From Neobacillus thermocopriae (GTDB lineage: Bacteria; Bacillota; Bacilli; Bacillales; Cytobacillaceae), in the NCBI RefSeq assembly GCF_010975035.1, contig NZ_JAAIUV010000005.1, positions 62,001-126,000 of the forward strand: DNA of 64,000 bases. Direction: 5' to 3'. A program made the position numbers and the translations under genes. The notes under the pieces are model-generated. The model saw only the letters and a list, made by a program, of their open reading frames with translations, ran no database searches and was not told the origin of the DNA. Below are positions 9,827 to 19,599 of this stretch, one piece after another. How positions within the stretch are numbered: the stretch's first letter is position 1; every line of letters starts with the position of its first letter.

Positions 9827-10194
9827 TGTTTTTCACCTCATATTAAAATCAAAACTTCTATATAACTAAAAAATATACCTATTTTTAAATCTCGTTTAAA
9901 CACATTAATGGACAAAGTGTGACAAATACCACTACCGGGTCCAATTTTGTCCATAACATTCTAATTATAGTATAGGTAAAAACCAGCGTCAAAAACAATT
10001 TTGTCTAAAAAACTTTTCTGTCTTGGAAAGAGATTGGAAAGTTACTAAAAAGCAGGAATAGAATCCTACTCACATTCAAATTCCTTAAACAAACGATTAT
10101 TTACTAAGAACAGTAAAAACAATCTATGTAGAGGCGTCTAGCAACTAGAACGCTGGGCCTAGATATTTATTAATGCAAGTATCATTTTCTTTTC
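9827..10194. other. Gene-free stretch between the spore lipoprotein gene and prfA
   Basis: About 370 bp with no supportable gene. It should hold the prfA promoter on the minus strand. The part nearest the lipoprotein gene (about 10110-10180) is a copy of a degenerate interspersed repeat also seen at about 11745-11845 and 47680-47740. Confidence 0.6.
10110..10180. repeat. Degenerate interspersed repeat, copy 1
   Basis: Contains CGTCTAGCAACTAGAACGCT followed by GGGCCTAGATATTTATTA, preceded by AAAAACAATCTATGT. It aligns with the copies at 11745-11845 (CGTCTTGCCACTAGAACGCT then GCGCTAAATATTTCTTA, preceded by AAAAACAATTCCATGT) and 47680-47740. It is intergenic and shows no coding potential. Confidence 0.6.
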
Positions 10195-10229
10195 ACAAAA
10201 AAAACATGCCCTGTTTGACAGAGCATGTT
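10195..10229 (-). terminator. Terminator after the spore lipoprotein gene
   Basis: A 12-bp stem (10203-10214 with 10218-10229, one wobble) with a 3-nt loop and a long T-run on the minus strand. Its right arm overlaps the stop codon at 10228-10230. Confidence 0.85.
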
Positions 10230-10737
10230 ATCTACGGTCTTCTTGCACTCTTACTTCAATATGATAGCGCGGAATGGCTTTAACCAATTTCTTATGGAGA
10301 CGGGCTTCAGCCTTTATTTTTTCATTCTCTGAAAGAGTACCTTTTTTGTAAACAGTTACCCACATCCGGTCACCATTGATCCATACGGAGTCCGTTACAA
10401 ACTCTCCAGTATCAGCAATGACTTGTTTGGCTTTATCAATGTCATGGCCTTGGTCCCCAGCTCCTGTTTCACTTCCACTTCCAGTCTGTTGGAGATTAAG
10501 GAAATTCGGATTTTGATTCGTAATATCCTCTTCGACCATGTGTTGATCTTTGTCACGAGTCCCTGCCCGATCATTATCATCATTGTAAGGATTATTATCA
10601 CGGTTTGCCATATAATTAGGGGCTGACCGATCTGACCGCAAATCATATGCAGTTCCATCGGCATCATCGCGCATGTTACCTTGACAAGCGCTTAACAGCA
10701 TAAGCAACATGATCATGAAAAACATCCCTTTTCTCAT
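10228..10737 (-). CDS. Sporulation lipoprotein, YhcN/YlaJ family
   Basis: A 169-residue lipoprotein: an N-terminal hydrophobic segment ends in the lipobox LLSAC (lipidated Cys at about 18), then an Asn/Asp-rich linker (about 20-90), then the YhcN/YlaJ domain (DIDKAKQVIADTGEFVTDS, IKAEARLHKKLVKAIP). Members coat the inner forespore membrane or spore and are made during sporulation. ATG at 10737 lies 8 nt after GGAGG; an upstream GTG (10746) is too close to that site. It stands alone between two hairpins. Confidence 0.85.
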   Translation of the reverse strand: MRKGMFFMIMLLMLLSACQGNMRDDADGTAYDLRSDRSAPNYMANRDNNPYNDDNDRAGTRDKDQHMVEEDITNQNPNFLNLQQTGSGSETGAGDQGHDIDKAKQVIADTGEFVTDSVWINGDRMWVTVYKKGTLSENEKIKAEARLHKKLVKAIPRYHIEVRVQEDRR

Positions 10738-10820
10738 CACATACACCTCCCTTTACTATCATGCCCCACTAAAAACGCTTCCTCACAAGTAAATCATTAC
10801 CAAACCTATTCCAAAATCAA

Positions 10821-10873
10821 AAAAGGGCGTCAGGCACCATGCGAATCTTTCACATGGTGCCTGACACCCTTTT
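10821..10873. repeat. 43-nt hairpin repeat, copy 1 (also tdk terminator)
   Basis: A near-perfect inverted repeat: arms 10821-10841 and 10853-10873 pair over 21 bp with one G-U, loop 11 nt. The core (GTCAGGCACCATG / CATGGTGCCTGAC) matches the element at 13851-13893. It is flanked by A-run and T-run, so it would also terminate the tdk transcript, which ends at 10892. Confidence 0.85.
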
Positions 10874-10891
10874 CCAACAAATAACAATGAA

Positions 10892-11506
10892 TTAATATCC
10901 TCTTTCTTCAACCGCCGTCCGGCTGCTTGCAGTTTTTGGGACTTCATGATGGTGGCGGCAGCGCGGTTCATAGGCTTCAGCAGCTCCAACCAATATAACA
11001 GGATCATGATAAGAAGCTGGTCGGCCATCAATTAATCGCTGCGTTCTACTCGCAGGAGAACCGCAGACTGTACAAACAGCCTGAAGTTTTGTTACCAATT
11101 CAGCAATTGCCATAAGTTGTGGCATTTGTCCGAAAGGTTCACCACGGAAATCCTGGTCCAGACCTGCAACAATGACTCGGTGTCCACTGTTTGCCAGCTG
11201 TTGAACCACCCTTACAATACCTTCATCAAAAAACTGAACTTCATCAATCGCAATCACATCTATATCCGCTTCCACATGATGAAGGATTTCAATGGAATGA
11301 GAAATTGGCTTCGCATGAAAAGAGGAGCCATTATGGGATACTACAGATTGTTCACTGTAGCGATTATCAATTTTCGGTTTAAATACAGCGATTTTTTGCT
11401 TGGCAAATTGGGCACGTCGCACGCGACGAATTAATTCCTCCGATTTTCCAGAAAACATACTGCCGCAGATAACCTCAACCCATCCGCTTTGCTTCATTAC
11501 ATACAT
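10892..11506 (-). CDS. tdk: Thymidine kinase
   Basis: Phosphorylates thymidine to dTMP in the salvage pathway (type II, zinc-containing TK). The 204-residue product has the P-loop [11 protein letters not shown] near residue 15, the Walker-B-like [10 protein letters not shown], the zinc cysteines [13 protein letters not shown] and the later CRHHH. ATG at 11506 has AAGGAG 9 nt upstream. Located between the spore lipoprotein gene and rpmE, as in related genomes. Confidence 0.95.
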   Translation of the reverse strand: MYVMKQSGWVEVICGSMFSGKSEELIRRVRRAQFAKQKIAVFKPKIDNRYSEQSVVSHNGSSFHAKPISHSIEILHHVEADIDVIAIDEVQFFDEGIVRVVQQLANSGHRVIVAGLDQDFRGEPFGQMPQLMAIAELVTKLQAVCTVCGSPASRTQRLIDGRPASYHDPVILVGAAEAYEPRCRHHHEVPKTASSRTAVEERGY

Positions 11507-11863
11507 AAACGGCGTCTCCTTCCTCTTACGAACCCTGATAGAACAAACTAATTTTCATTGTACTAATTTTACTGAACTTATCCAAGCGAGTAACCAACTT
11601 GGAATGACCAATATTTTTTAAAAAACACAAGCGCCCTGGGTTGCAGGGCGTAAGGCCACTTCCCAAAAGCAATCACTTTTAGTCGTGTTATATTTATGCA
11701 TCGAGACCTTCCTTGTGAGGGCTCCAACTAAGATAAAAACATCAAGAGGGACAAAAACAATTCCATGTTAATAATTGAAGGGCAGTGGGGAAAAACGTCT
11801 TGCCACTAGAACGCTTGCGCTAAATATTTCTTAAAGTGAAAAATAGACATTCTTATCTCACAA
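11507..11863. other. Gene-free stretch upstream of tdk
   Basis: About 360 bp with no supportable gene. It contains a small hairpin (7-bp stem CGCCCTG/CAGGGCG around 11632-11650) followed on the minus strand by a T-rich stretch, a possible leader or terminator ahead of tdk, and the second copy of the degenerate interspersed repeat at about 11745-11845. Confidence 0.55.
11745..11845. repeat. Degenerate interspersed repeat, copy 2
   Basis: Aligns with the copies at 10110-10180 and 47680-47740: a left part AAAAACAATTCCATGT, then CGTCTTGCCACTAGAACGCT and GCGCTAAATATTTCTTAAAG. Intergenic and non-coding. Confidence 0.55.
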
Positions 11864-11902
11864 GAAAAAAACAGGCAAGAGTAAAATTGCTTCTTGCCTG
11901 TT
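11864..11902 (-). terminator. Terminator after rpmE
   Basis: A perfect 11-bp stem (11870-11880 with 11892-11902) with an 11-nt loop, then a T-run on the minus strand; 9 nt beyond the rpmE stop codon. Confidence 0.88.
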
Positions 11903-11910
11903 TCTGAACA

Positions 11911-12117
11911 TTATTGTTGCTTAAGGCCGTATTTTTTGTTGAAACGGTCAACACGTCCGCCAGCTTCAGCGAATTTTTGACGACCAGTATAGAACGGATG
12001 GCACTCAGAGCAAGTTTCAACGCGGATTTCATCTTTTACAGATCCGCTTTCAAACGTGTTTCCGCATGCGCAAGTAACCGTTACTGTTTTATAGTTAGGA
12101 TGGATTCCTTGTTTCAT
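11911..12117 (-). CDS. rpmE: 50S ribosomal protein L31, zinc-binding form
   Basis: Large-subunit protein L31. The 68-residue product carries the four zinc-ligand cysteines in CACGN and CSECH, so it is the zinc-containing (C+) paralogue that in Bacillus is replaced by YtiA under zinc starvation. [11 protein letters not shown] and [10 protein letters not shown] are family signatures. ATG at 12117 is chosen because AAGGAG is 9 nt upstream, while the ATG at 12126 abuts the ribosome site. Confidence 0.96.
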   Translation of the reverse strand: MKQGIHPNYKTVTVTCACGNTFESGSVKDEIRVETCSECHPFYTGRQKFAEAGGRVDRFNKKYGLKQQ

Positions 12118-12330
12118 TCTTTTCATCTCCTTCCGCCCTGAATCATCTGAAACAGAGTTAAAATGAAGTGCTTGTCTTTAAGACTACACTCAATGACTAA
12201 AAACACACTGTCCCCATTATAACAGGGGACTCCCCTATTTGCAAGCTGGGATTTTTAGGTACCCCACGCCTTAATGAAAAATAAGATCGGATTCTAGCCA
12301 GATAAAACTAGCCATAATCATTTACAAAAA

Positions 12331-13596
12331 TTATGAACGTCGCGCTTTCAATTCCTCACCAAGCTGTTCAAAAAATTCTTCATTCGATTTTGTTTGTTTT
12401 AATTTTTTCAAGAAACGCTCAGCAAAATCCGGTGAATCAGACATAGATTTTCGAATCGCCCATAATTTTTCAAGGTGCTCCTTCGGAATAAGCAATTCTT
12501 CCTTACGCGTTCCGGAACGACGGATATCAAGCGCAGGGAATATACGACGCTCAGCTAGAGAACGATCTAGATGAAGCTCCATGTTTCCGGTACCCTTAAA
12601 TTCCTCATAAATGACATCATCCATACGGGAACCAGTATCAACAAGCGCCGTTGCAAGAATGGTTAAGCTACCGCCTTCTTCAATGTTCCGAGCTGCCCCG
12701 AAGAAACGTTTTGGACGGTGAAATGCTGCCGGATCAATACCTCCGGATAGCGTACGTCCACTTGGCGGAATCACTAAGTTGTAAGCGCGTGCAAGACGGG
12801 TAATACTATCCATTAAAATAACGACATCCCGTTTGTGCTCAACTAAACGCATGGCACGGTCTAGCACTAGCTCCGCTACCTTAATATGATTTTCCGGCAC
12901 TTCATCAAATGTCGAGCTGACGACATCTCCAGCAACGGAACGCTCAATGTCCGTTACCTCTTCCGGACGCTCGTCAATCAATAACACAATTAACTCAACG
13001 TCAGGATGGTTGGTTGTAATACTGTTGGCAATTTCTTTTAATAGCATCGTTTTACCGGCTTTTGGCGGTGCCACTATTAGTCCGCGCTGACCAAAACCGA
13101 CCGGTGCAACGAGATCCATAATCCTTGTAGAAAGATGTTTCGAATCGGTCTCCAGCTTCATCATCCGATTAGGATAAAGCGGTGTCAAAGCTGGGAAATA
13201 GACACGTTCTTTTGCCAATTCCGGATCTTCTCCATTAACGGCCTCTACATGTAACAATCCGAAATAACGCTCATTTTCTTTTGGTGGGCGAACTTTCCCT
13301 GATACTTTATCCCCATTTCGAAGGTCGAATCGGCGGATTTGTGATGCTGAAATATAAATATCTTCGGAGCTTGGTGAATAGTTAATTGGTCGCAAGAATC
13401 CAAATCCTTCGGACTGGATGATTTCTAATACACCTTCCATGAAAAAGTAGCCTTGCTGTTCGGCACGAGACTTAAGAATCGCAAAAATTAATTCCTTTTT
13501 CGTTAATTTGCTGTAATAAGTCACTTTATACTCGCGTGCAAGCTCATAAAGCTCCTTCAGCTTCATATTTTCTAAACTAGAAATTGTTAATTCCAT
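12331..13596 (-). CDS. rho: Transcription termination factor Rho
   Basis: Hexameric RNA-dependent helicase that ends transcription. The 421-residue protein has the N-terminal Rho helix bundle ([18 protein letters not shown]), an RNA-binding cold-shock-like domain with GFGFLRP (residues about 65-71), the P-loop APPKAGKT near residue 180, Walker [12 protein letters not shown], and the Q/R-loop regions [14 protein letters not shown] and [21 protein letters not shown] at 13596 follows AGGTG by 7 nt. The rpmE-rho-glpX-murAB order is the B. subtilis order. Confidence 0.97.
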   Translation of the reverse strand: MELTISSLENMKLKELYELAREYKVTYYSKLTKKELIFAILKSRAEQQGYFFMEGVLEIIQSEGFGFLRPINYSPSSEDIYISASQIRRFDLRNGDKVSGKVRPPKENERYFGLLHVEAVNGEDPELAKERVYFPALTPLYPNRMMKLETDSKHLSTRIMDLVAPVGFGQRGLIVAPPKAGKTMLLKEIANSITTNHPDVELIVLLIDERPEEVTDIERSVAGDVVSSTFDEVPENHIKVAELVLDRAMRLVEHKRDVVILMDSITRLARAYNLVIPPSGRTLSGGIDPAAFHRPKRFFGAARNIEEGGSLTILATALVDTGSRMDDVIYEEFKGTGNMELHLDRSLAERRIFPALDIRRSGTRKEELLIPKEHLEKLWAIRKSMSDSPDFAERFLKKLKQTKSNEEFFEQLGEELKARRS

Positions 13597-13850
13597 TTGT
13601 ACACCTGCTTTAATAGTTTTCCTTCATATCCGCTTGTCCTAGCGAGAGATGATGATTTGATCATAATTGAGAGGAAATAGAATAGAAGTTGAAAAGAAAA
13701 GAATAGAATAGCAGATAATTTTCATAATAAAACAATTTCTATTTTACCCTCACTGCAAAAAATTAATCAATACAATTTTTAAGAACATTTAACTGGAAAT
13801 TATTCTGGAAGGAATTCCTCTAGGAGAGGTGGGAGTCATTTCTATAACAA
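13597..13850. other. Upstream region of rho
   Basis: About 250 bp, AT-rich, with no supportable gene. It should contain the rho promoter and leader; I see no clear attenuator. Confidence 0.5.
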
Positions 13851-13893
13851 GGTGTCAGGAATCATGTGAAACTTTCACATGGTTCCTGACACC
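13851..13893. repeat. 43-nt hairpin repeat, copy 2
   Basis: Arms 13851-13871 and 13873-13893 pair over 21 bp with one mismatch around a single central base. It shares the GGTGTCAGG...CCTGACACC ends and the CATGTGAAA/TTTCACATG core with the copy at 10821-10873. It lies 25 nt past the glpX stop codon and could terminate glpX. Confidence 0.85.
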
Positions 13894-13917
13894 CTCTATC
13901 AAATATTACATATTATT

Positions 13918-14886
13918 TTAAGTTCTTTTTAATACTAGGTTTGGTTTTTTATGAAGGCTATGTCTACCTTCAATGAAGCGAACAGTTCCGGATTTGGCAC
14001 GCATAACGACAGAGTGTGTAGTGGCATGAGAGCCTTTAAATTGGACTCCACGCAAGAGTTCGCCATCCGTTACTCCTGTTGCCGCAAAAATAGCGTCGTC
14101 ACCTTTAACAAGGTCTTCCATACGTAAAACCTTATTCACATCGATTCCCATTTTCTTGCAACGTTCCAACTCTTCATCATTTTGTGGGAGTAATTTACCA
14201 ATAATTTCACCACCGAGACATTTCAAAGCCACCGCTGAAAGTACTCCCTCAGGTGCGCCACCAGAACCAAATAAAATATCTACACCGGTATTATCGAAAG
14301 CTGTATTGATGGCACCTGCCACATCACCGTCATTAATTAACTTAATGCGGGCACCGGCTTCACGCAGCTGGTGAATAATATGTTCATGTCGTGGACGGTT
14401 CAATACCGTAGCCACAACGTCTTCAATATCTTTATTTTTCGCGCGAGCAACTGCCTTAAGGTTATCAAGTACAGATGCATTTATATCCACATGTCCCACT
14501 GCCTCAGGGCCAACCGCGATTTTTTCCATATACATATCTGGAGCATGAAGCAGACATCCATGGTCAGCTACCGCTACTACCGCCAATGCATTCCACCCAC
14601 CAGAAGCTAAAATATTGGTGCCTTCAAGTGGATCGACGGCGACATCAACGCGAGGTCCATAGCCTGTCCCAAGCTTTTCTCCAATATATAGCATTGGAGC
14701 CTCGTCCATTTCCCCTTCACCGATAACCACGGTTCCTTTCATTGGCACCGTATCAAACACATCACGCATGGCAGAAGTTGCTGACCCATCAGCTTCATCC
14801 TTTTTCCCACGTCCCATCCAACGGGCTGATGCAAGCGCCGCTCCTTCTGTCACACGGACAAGCTCCATCGATAAACTTCTTTCCAT
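13918..14886 (-). CDS. glpX: Fructose-1,6-bisphosphatase, class II
   Basis: Hydrolyses fructose-1,6-bisphosphate in gluconeogenesis. The 322-residue product has the GlpX metal and phosphate motifs [21 protein letters not shown] and [17 protein letters not shown] at 14886 is preferred because GGGAG is 8 nt upstream and the family starts with [14 protein letters not shown]; an in-frame start 12 codons upstream is unsupported. It sits between rho and murAB with fbaA nearby, so two steps of the same triose/hexose segment lie close together. Confidence 0.95.
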   Translation of the reverse strand: MERSLSMELVRVTEGAALASARWMGRGKKDEADGSATSAMRDVFDTVPMKGTVVIGEGEMDEAPMLYIGEKLGTGYGPRVDVAVDPLEGTNILASGGWNALAVVAVADHGCLLHAPDMYMEKIAVGPEAVGHVDINASVLDNLKAVARAKNKDIEDVVATVLNRPRHEHIIHQLREAGARIKLINDGDVAGAINTAFDNTGVDILFGSGGAPEGVLSAVALKCLGGEIIGKLLPQNDEELERCKKMGIDVNKVLRMEDLVKGDDAIFAATGVTDGELLRGVQFKGSHATTHSVVMRAKSGTVRFIEGRHSLHKKPNLVLKRT

Positions 14887-14967
14887 CCTCTCATCTCCCT
14901 CATTCGCTTGACTATGTCTCACTAATAGTATAACAGATTCGAGGGAATAGTATAGCCTATTTATCCA

Positions 14968-16254
14968 TTAGGTGTTTTTTAATTGTTCCATTTCTTCATT
15001 TGATAAAGCTTCACGCCAAACAGTTGCTCCTAGTCCACTTAATTTTTCAACAAGATTGCTGTATCCCCGATCAATATGCTCGAGACCAGTTACTTCCGTA
15101 ATTCCTTCCGCCATAAGGCCAGCAATAACCAATGCCGCACCAGCTCTAAGATCACTTGCTTTAACCTTCGCTCCTTGCAGCTGAACAGGTCCATTAATAA
15201 TAGCTGAACGTCCTTCCACTTTAATATTGGCATTCATTCTTCTTAGCTCATCAATATGCTTGAAACGAGCACCATAAATCGTATCTGTTACGACACTTGA
15301 ACCTTCAGCTTTTGTTAAAAGCGAAGTAAAAGGCTGCTGTAAATCGGTTGGAAACCCCGGATAAACAAGCGTCTTAATATCGACAGCTTTTAATCGATCC
15401 GTACCTTTCACAAACACTCGATCATCACCAGTTTCCACGTAGACACCCATTTCACGCAACTTGGCAATCAACGATTCTAAATGCGTTGGAATAACATTAT
15501 CAATGACTACACCTTCACCCATGGCAGCACCTAGAATCATGTACGTTCCAGCTTCAATCCGATCTGGTATGATCGTATGACGGCAACCATGAAGTTGGTC
15601 TACCCCATCAATGCGAATCACGTCAGTACCTGCTCCTTTAATTTTTGCACCCATATTCGTTAAAAGTGTGGCCACATCAATGATCTCTGGTTCCTTTGCC
15701 GCATTTTCAATAATCGTCCGCCCTTTAGCCCGTACAGCAGCCAGCATGATGTTGATGGTTGCACCAACACTTACCACGTCTAAATAAATGCGAGCACCAC
15801 GGAGTTCATCCGCCCGAAGATAAATCGCTCCTTGCTCATTCGTCACCTGAGCACCTAGCGCTTCAAATCCTTTAATATGTTGATCGATCGGCCTAGGCCC
15901 TAAATGGCAGCCTCCTGGTAAACCGATGACTGCTTTTTTAAAACGTCCGAGCATGGCCCCCATTAAATAATAGGATGCGCGCAATTTTTTTACCTTTCCA
16001 TTTGGAAGAGGCATCGAAATCATTGTCGTCGGATCGACGGTCATTTCATCCTCTGATATGGAAACTTTGCCTCCGATTTCCTCTAGAAGATCCTTCAAAA
16101 TCTCCACATCGGAAATTTTAGGCAATCCTTCAATTGTGACTGGAGATTCAGCTAAAATCGTCGCCGGAATAAGTGCTACGGCACTGTTTTTAGCTCCACT
16201 GATTCGTACTGTCCCTTTTAACGGATATCCGCCCGCTATTTTTAGTTTTTCCAT
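14968..16254 (-). CDS. murAB: UDP-N-acetylglucosamine 1-carboxyvinyltransferase 2
   Basis: First committed step of peptidoglycan synthesis: transfers enolpyruvate from PEP to UDP-GlcNAc. The 428-residue protein has the Lys-Asn pair (GAKNSA, Lys22-Asn23), the fosfomycin-target cysteine at Cys116 in [13 protein letters not shown], and [10 protein letters not shown]. The glpX/transaldolase neighbourhood identifies it as the second Bacillus paralogue (MurAB/MurZ) rather than MurAA. ATG at 16254 follows AAGGGAG by 6 nt; the upstream in-frame extension of 40 codons has no family similarity. Confidence 0.95.
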   Translation of the reverse strand: MEKLKIAGGYPLKGTVRISGAKNSAVALIPATILAESPVTIEGLPKISDVEILKDLLEEIGGKVSISEDEMTVDPTTMISMPLPNGKVKKLRASYYLMGAMLGRFKKAVIGLPGGCHLGPRPIDQHIKGFEALGAQVTNEQGAIYLRADELRGARIYLDVVSVGATINIMLAAVRAKGRTIIENAAKEPEIIDVATLLTNMGAKIKGAGTDVIRIDGVDQLHGCRHTIIPDRIEAGTYMILGAAMGEGVVIDNVIPTHLESLIAKLREMGVYVETGDDRVFVKGTDRLKAVDIKTLVYPGFPTDLQQPFTSLLTKAEGSSVVTDTIYGARFKHIDELRRMNANIKVEGRSAIINGPVQLQGAKVKASDLRAGAALVIAGLMAEGITEVTGLEHIDRGYSNLVEKLSGLGATVWREALSNEEMEQLKNT

Positions 16255-16512
16255 TTTCGACTCCCTTCTAAGCCTTATGTAAAAACGGAATGAATTCGGC
16301 AGCATCAGCGCAGCCCTTATTCCATCATTAACCAACTGACCCTGCGCTGATACCTTTTTTATAAAAAAAAGCAACTATGGCTTAAGGTAAATTTTTCCAC
16401 TATTAATCATCAAATTCCGACAGTATGTCTTATCTTATAGTTTACACGAAAAAATTATTTTCATGTATCCATTTGAAAAAATTTACTCGAAAATGGAAAT
16501 ACTGATGCCAGA

Positions 16513-17163
16513 TTAAGATTCTGTACGGGAATTCCAGTCTTTTAAGAAAGCGTCAATTCCTTTGTCTGTCAATGGATGATTACATAAGCTCATCAACACT
16601 TTGTATGGAACGGTCGCAATATGCGCTCCTCTTAAGGCAGCTTCCGTTACATGCATTGGATGGCGAATAGATGCCGCAATGATTTCGGTTTCAATTCCAT
16701 GAATGGCAAAAATTTCAGAAATAGTAGAGATGATATCCAAACCGTTTTGACCAATATCATCTAATCTGCCTAGGAATGGAGAAACATAAGTTGCACCTGC
16801 ACGTGCTGCAAGCAATGCTTGGTTTGCGTTGAAAATTAGAGTAACGTTTGTTTTGATACCTTCTTTTGATAAGGCATGTACAGCTTTTAAGCCTTCCGGA
16901 GTCATTGGAATTTTAACCGTAATATTCGGAGCAATAGCAGCTAGCTCTTTTCCCTCTTTAATCATACCTTCTGCATCAAGAGCAATTACTTCCGCACTTA
17001 CAGATCCAGAAACTAGACTAGTGATCTCTCTTAATCGATCATGGAATGAAACACCTTTTTCCTTTGCCACCAGAGATGGATTGGTCGTCACACCTGCTAG
17101 TAAACCAAGTTCATGGGCTTCACGAATTTCATCCAGATTAGCTGTATCAATAAAAAATTTCAT
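16513..17163 (-). CDS. tal: Transaldolase / fructose-6-phosphate aldolase family (YwjH)
   Basis: Short-form transaldolase of the MipB/TalC family, 216 residues. The Schiff-base lysine is Lys84 in NITVKIPMT; other signatures are [23 protein letters not shown] and IIAASIRHP. It moves a dihydroxyacetone unit in the non-oxidative pentose phosphate pathway; single-substrate F6P aldolase activity cannot be excluded by sequence. ATG at 17163 has a GGAGGGAAAGAGG site. Follows fbaA after a hairpin, as in B. subtilis. Confidence 0.93.
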   Translation of the reverse strand: MKFFIDTANLDEIREAHELGLLAGVTTNPSLVAKEKGVSFHDRLREITSLVSGSVSAEVIALDAEGMIKEGKELAAIAPNITVKIPMTPEGLKAVHALSKEGIKTNVTLIFNANQALLAARAGATYVSPFLGRLDDIGQNGLDIISTISEIFAIHGIETEIIAASIRHPMHVTEAALRGAHIATVPYKVLMSLCNHPLTDKGIDAFLKDWNSRTES

Positions 17164-17216
17164 CCTCTTTCCCTCCGTTTATTCGACAAAATTTTCAGTC
17201 TCCTTATTAAATACGG

Positions 17217-17242
17217 AAACCGCCCCCATTTAAGGGCGGTTT
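17217..17242 (-). terminator. Hairpin after fbaA
   Basis: A perfect 9-bp stem (17217-17225 with 17234-17242). The T-tract is short on the minus strand and better on the plus strand, so read-through into tal is likely. Confidence 0.6.
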
Positions 17243-17329
17243 CATTTTATCATACTGTTTAACAAATCCAAAAAATGTTTAACTTTCAATAAGCCAATAT
17301 ATGCCCTAGAAATTTTTCTTCTTCAAGTC

Positions 17330-18187
17330 TTATGCCTTGCCAGAAGAACCGAACTCACGCATTTTACCGATAACAGTTTCTTTGATGGCATCGCGTGCTG
17401 GTCCTAAATATTTGCGTGGATCATACAAGTTTGGATTTTCAGCTAACACTTTACGAACTACTTTTGCAGAAGCAATTTGGTTTTCTGTATTTACGTTAAT
17501 TTTTGCAGTTCCTAAAGAAATAGCTTTTTGAATATCTTTTGTTGGGATACCTGTTCCGCCGTGTAATACAAGTGGAACACCTGTTAAGTTGTTGATTTCT
17601 TCCATTTCTTTAAAACCAAGGTTTGGCTCACCTTTGTAAGGGCCATGTACAGAACCTAGTGCTGGTGCAAGGCAGTCAATACCAGTTTGCTTAACAAGCT
17701 CCACACATTCTTGTGGGTCAGCATAAATGATACCGTCTGCTACTACATCATCTTCTTGTCCGCCAACCGTTCCTAATTCTGCCTCAACGGAAACACCTTT
17801 AGCGTGCGCATACTCGACAACCTTTTTCGTAGTTGCCACGTTTTCTTCAAATGGGTGGTGAGACGCGTCGATCATAACAGATGTAAAACCAGCGTCAATC
17901 GCTTCTTTACATTTTTCGAAGCTTGAGCCATGGTCAAGATGGATAGCTACTGGAACAGTAATGTTATAGTCTTCCATTAAGCCTTCTACCATTTTTACTA
18001 CTGTTTTAAAACCGCCCATATAGCGGCCTGCGCCTTCGGATACACCAAGAATAACTGGAGATTTTTCCTCTTCTGCTGCTAGCAAAATAGCTTGAGTGAA
18101 CTCCAAGTTATTTAAGTTAAATTGCCCAACAGCGTAGCCTTCTTTATTTGCTTTTTTTAGCATTTCTGTCATGGATACTAAAGGCAT
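17330..18187 (-). CDS. fbaA: Fructose-bisphosphate aldolase, class II
   Basis: Zinc-dependent glycolytic and gluconeogenic aldolase. The 285-residue product has the zinc histidines in IHLDHGSS (His86), [13 protein letters not shown] and VLHGGTGIP, and the family N-terminus [20 protein letters not shown] lies 7 nt before the ATG at 18187. Together with glpX and tal it forms a carbohydrate-phosphate group between rho and spo0F. Confidence 0.97.
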   Translation of the reverse strand: MPLVSMTEMLKKANKEGYAVGQFNLNNLEFTQAILLAAEEEKSPVILGVSEGAGRYMGGFKTVVKMVEGLMEDYNITVPVAIHLDHGSSFEKCKEAIDAGFTSVMIDASHHPFEENVATTKKVVEYAHAKGVSVEAELGTVGGQEDDVVADGIIYADPQECVELVKQTGIDCLAPALGSVHGPYKGEPNLGFKEMEEINNLTGVPLVLHGGTGIPTKDIQKAISLGTAKINVNTENQIASAKVVRKVLAENPNLYDPRKYLGPARDAIKETVIGKMREFGSSGKA

Positions 18188-18397
18188 TTCTATTCCTCCT
18201 TAAATTCGGTCGATATCTTTTTACAGGAAAGTTCATATTCATGTTTTCCTTCCCATTTCCGGAATATGTATCCTGTTCAAAAGATAACAGACTTGTTAAA
18301 TTCCAATATGTATCATATCAAAAGAAACCTCTAAATGCCATTATTCAGACAGAGTTTTATCAATTGAAATATTGAAAGCGTGACCATTTATTCAGAT

Positions 18398-18426
18398 AAA
18401 AAAGCAAAGGAATGCTTTGCTTTTTT
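18398..18426. terminator. Terminator after spo0F
   Basis: An 8-bp stem (18402-18409 with 18415-18422) flanked by A-run and T-run on both sides; 28 nt past the spo0F stop codon. Confidence 0.75.
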
Positions 18427-18454
18427 TGGTAATAGAATAGGGTTTTTAAATAAA

Positions 18455-18826
18455 TTATTTTGCCTTCTGCGGGATATATTTACGGACGGCAGCTCGAATA
18501 TCATCAATATCAAATGGCTTGGCAAAATGGGTAATCGCGCCAAGTTCTTTTGCCTCTTGTATCATATCAAGTTCACCATAGGCGGTCATGATAATGACAC
18601 GGATATCTGGATCGATGACCTTTAACCGTTTTAAAATTTCAATTCCATCCATACCAGGAATTTTCATATCCAAGAGCACAAGGTCCGGGCTGTTCTTTTT
18701 CACAAGCTCAAGCGCCTGAACACCATTGGCTGCTTGAAACGTCTGATATCCTTCTTTTTGAAATACTTCATTTAATAAAATACGGATACCAAACTGGTCA
18801 TCAACGATTAAGATTTTCTCTTTCAT
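18455..18826 (-). CDS. spo0F: Sporulation phosphorelay response regulator Spo0F
   Basis: Single-domain receiver that takes phosphate from the sporulation kinases and passes it to Spo0B. The 123-residue protein has the acidic pocket (IVDDQ), the phospho-acceptor Asp53 in [12 protein letters not shown], the switch Thr in IIMTAYGE and Lys in THFAKPF. There is no output domain. ATG at 18826 follows AGGTGG; an in-frame extension of 21 codons upstream overlaps the promoter and is rejected. A strong sigma-H promoter match lies 50-80 nt upstream, matching its control by the transition-state sigma factor. Confidence 0.97.
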   Translation of the reverse strand: MKEKILIVDDQFGIRILLNEVFQKEGYQTFQAANGVQALELVKKNSPDLVLLDMKIPGMDGIEILKRLKVIDPDIRVIIMTAYGELDMIQEAKELGAITHFAKPFDIDDIRAAVRKYIPQKAK

Positions 18827-18878
18827 ACTGCCACCTCTTTCTAATTTCATAGATTCGTTATGTACATATCTACTTATA

Positions 18879-18905
18879 ATTCTACACAATTATGAAAAAT
18901 CCTGT
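18879..18905 (-). promoter_or_regulatory. Sigma-H promoter of spo0F
   Basis: On the minus strand ACAGGATTT (18897-18905), an 11-nt spacer, then GTAGAAT (18879-18885). Every defined position of the sigma-H consensus RNAGGAWWW-N11/12-RNNGAAT matches. B. subtilis spo0F has a sigma-H promoter. Confidence 0.8.
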
Positions 18906-18994
18906 CATTTTCTTTCGTTATTTTGCGTTATCTTTAATCATTTTTGCATTTTTAAAAAAAGGACTATAATGAATGGTGGATAAGGAGGGTATTT

Positions 18995-19522
18995 ATGCTA
19001 AAAATGTTCACTACCCAGTTAACGGGTTTATTTAAACGAATTGCCGAAAAAGAAGAATTTGCTTTTGAAGATGGGGCTCGTTTACTAGCACAGGCTCCTG
19101 TTGGTGACGGAGCGATTTATATTTATGGTACAAAGGAAATGAAAGCAATTGAACTAGAGGCATTGAAAGGGGAAGAACCGTTTCAGTGGGCAAAAGGATT
19201 AACCGCTTTGGCTATCGGGGAACTGGACCATGCTGATCGTGTGATCATTTTTTCAAGGACTTCAGGTGATGAAGAAGCTGTGAAGCTGGCGAAAGAGCTC
19301 AAAGAAAAGGGCATCCCGTTCGTTGCCGTGTCTTCCATTGTGGATTCGACGGTAGGCAGTCTGGCTGAATTGGCCGATATACACATCGATTTGCGGCTAA
19401 CAAAAGGCTTGCTCCCAGATGAATACGGCAACCGGTTTGGCTATCCTTCTTCAATGGCCGCGTTGTTTGTCTATTTCGGCTTAAAGTTTACGATTGAGGA
19501 AATTTTGGCAGAATACGAGTAA
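18995..19522 (+). CDS. ywjG: DUF2529 protein YwjG
   Basis: A 175-residue protein of the DUF2529 family, found beside spo0F in bacilli. The central part (VIIFSRTSGDEEAVKLAKELKEKGIPFVAVSS) looks like a sugar-isomerase (SIS)-type Rossmann segment, so a sugar-phosphate-binding role is possible; no function is established. ATG at 18995 follows AAGGAGG by 8 nt. Divergent from spo0F, with a short shared promoter region of 168 bp. Confidence 0.85.
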   Translation: MLKMFTTQLTGLFKRIAEKEEFAFEDGARLLAQAPVGDGAIYIYGTKEMKAIELEALKGEEPFQWAKGLTALAIGELDHADRVIIFSRTSGDEEAVKLAKELKEKGIPFVAVSSIVDSTVGSLAELADIHIDLRLTKGLLPDEYGNRFGYPSSMAALFVYFGLKFTIEEILAEYE

Positions 19523-19524
19523 GA

Positions 19525-19552
19525 AGACCCCTTGATAAGGGTCTCTTTTTTT
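19525..19552 (+). terminator. Terminator after ywjG
   Basis: AGACCC/GGGTCT stem (19525-19530 with 19539-19544, extendable inward) followed by a run of T residues, 3 nt beyond the stop codon. Confidence 0.85.
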
Positions 19553-19599
19553 TGGGGAAAAGATATTTTGTTTTGGCCATCATCTGAGATTTGAAAGAC

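Noticed and set aside
17182-17190. TTTGTCGAA (minus strand), an exact Spo0A box, upstream of tal
   Set aside because: A lone 9-mer is expected about once in twice this length, and tal is not a known Spo0A target.
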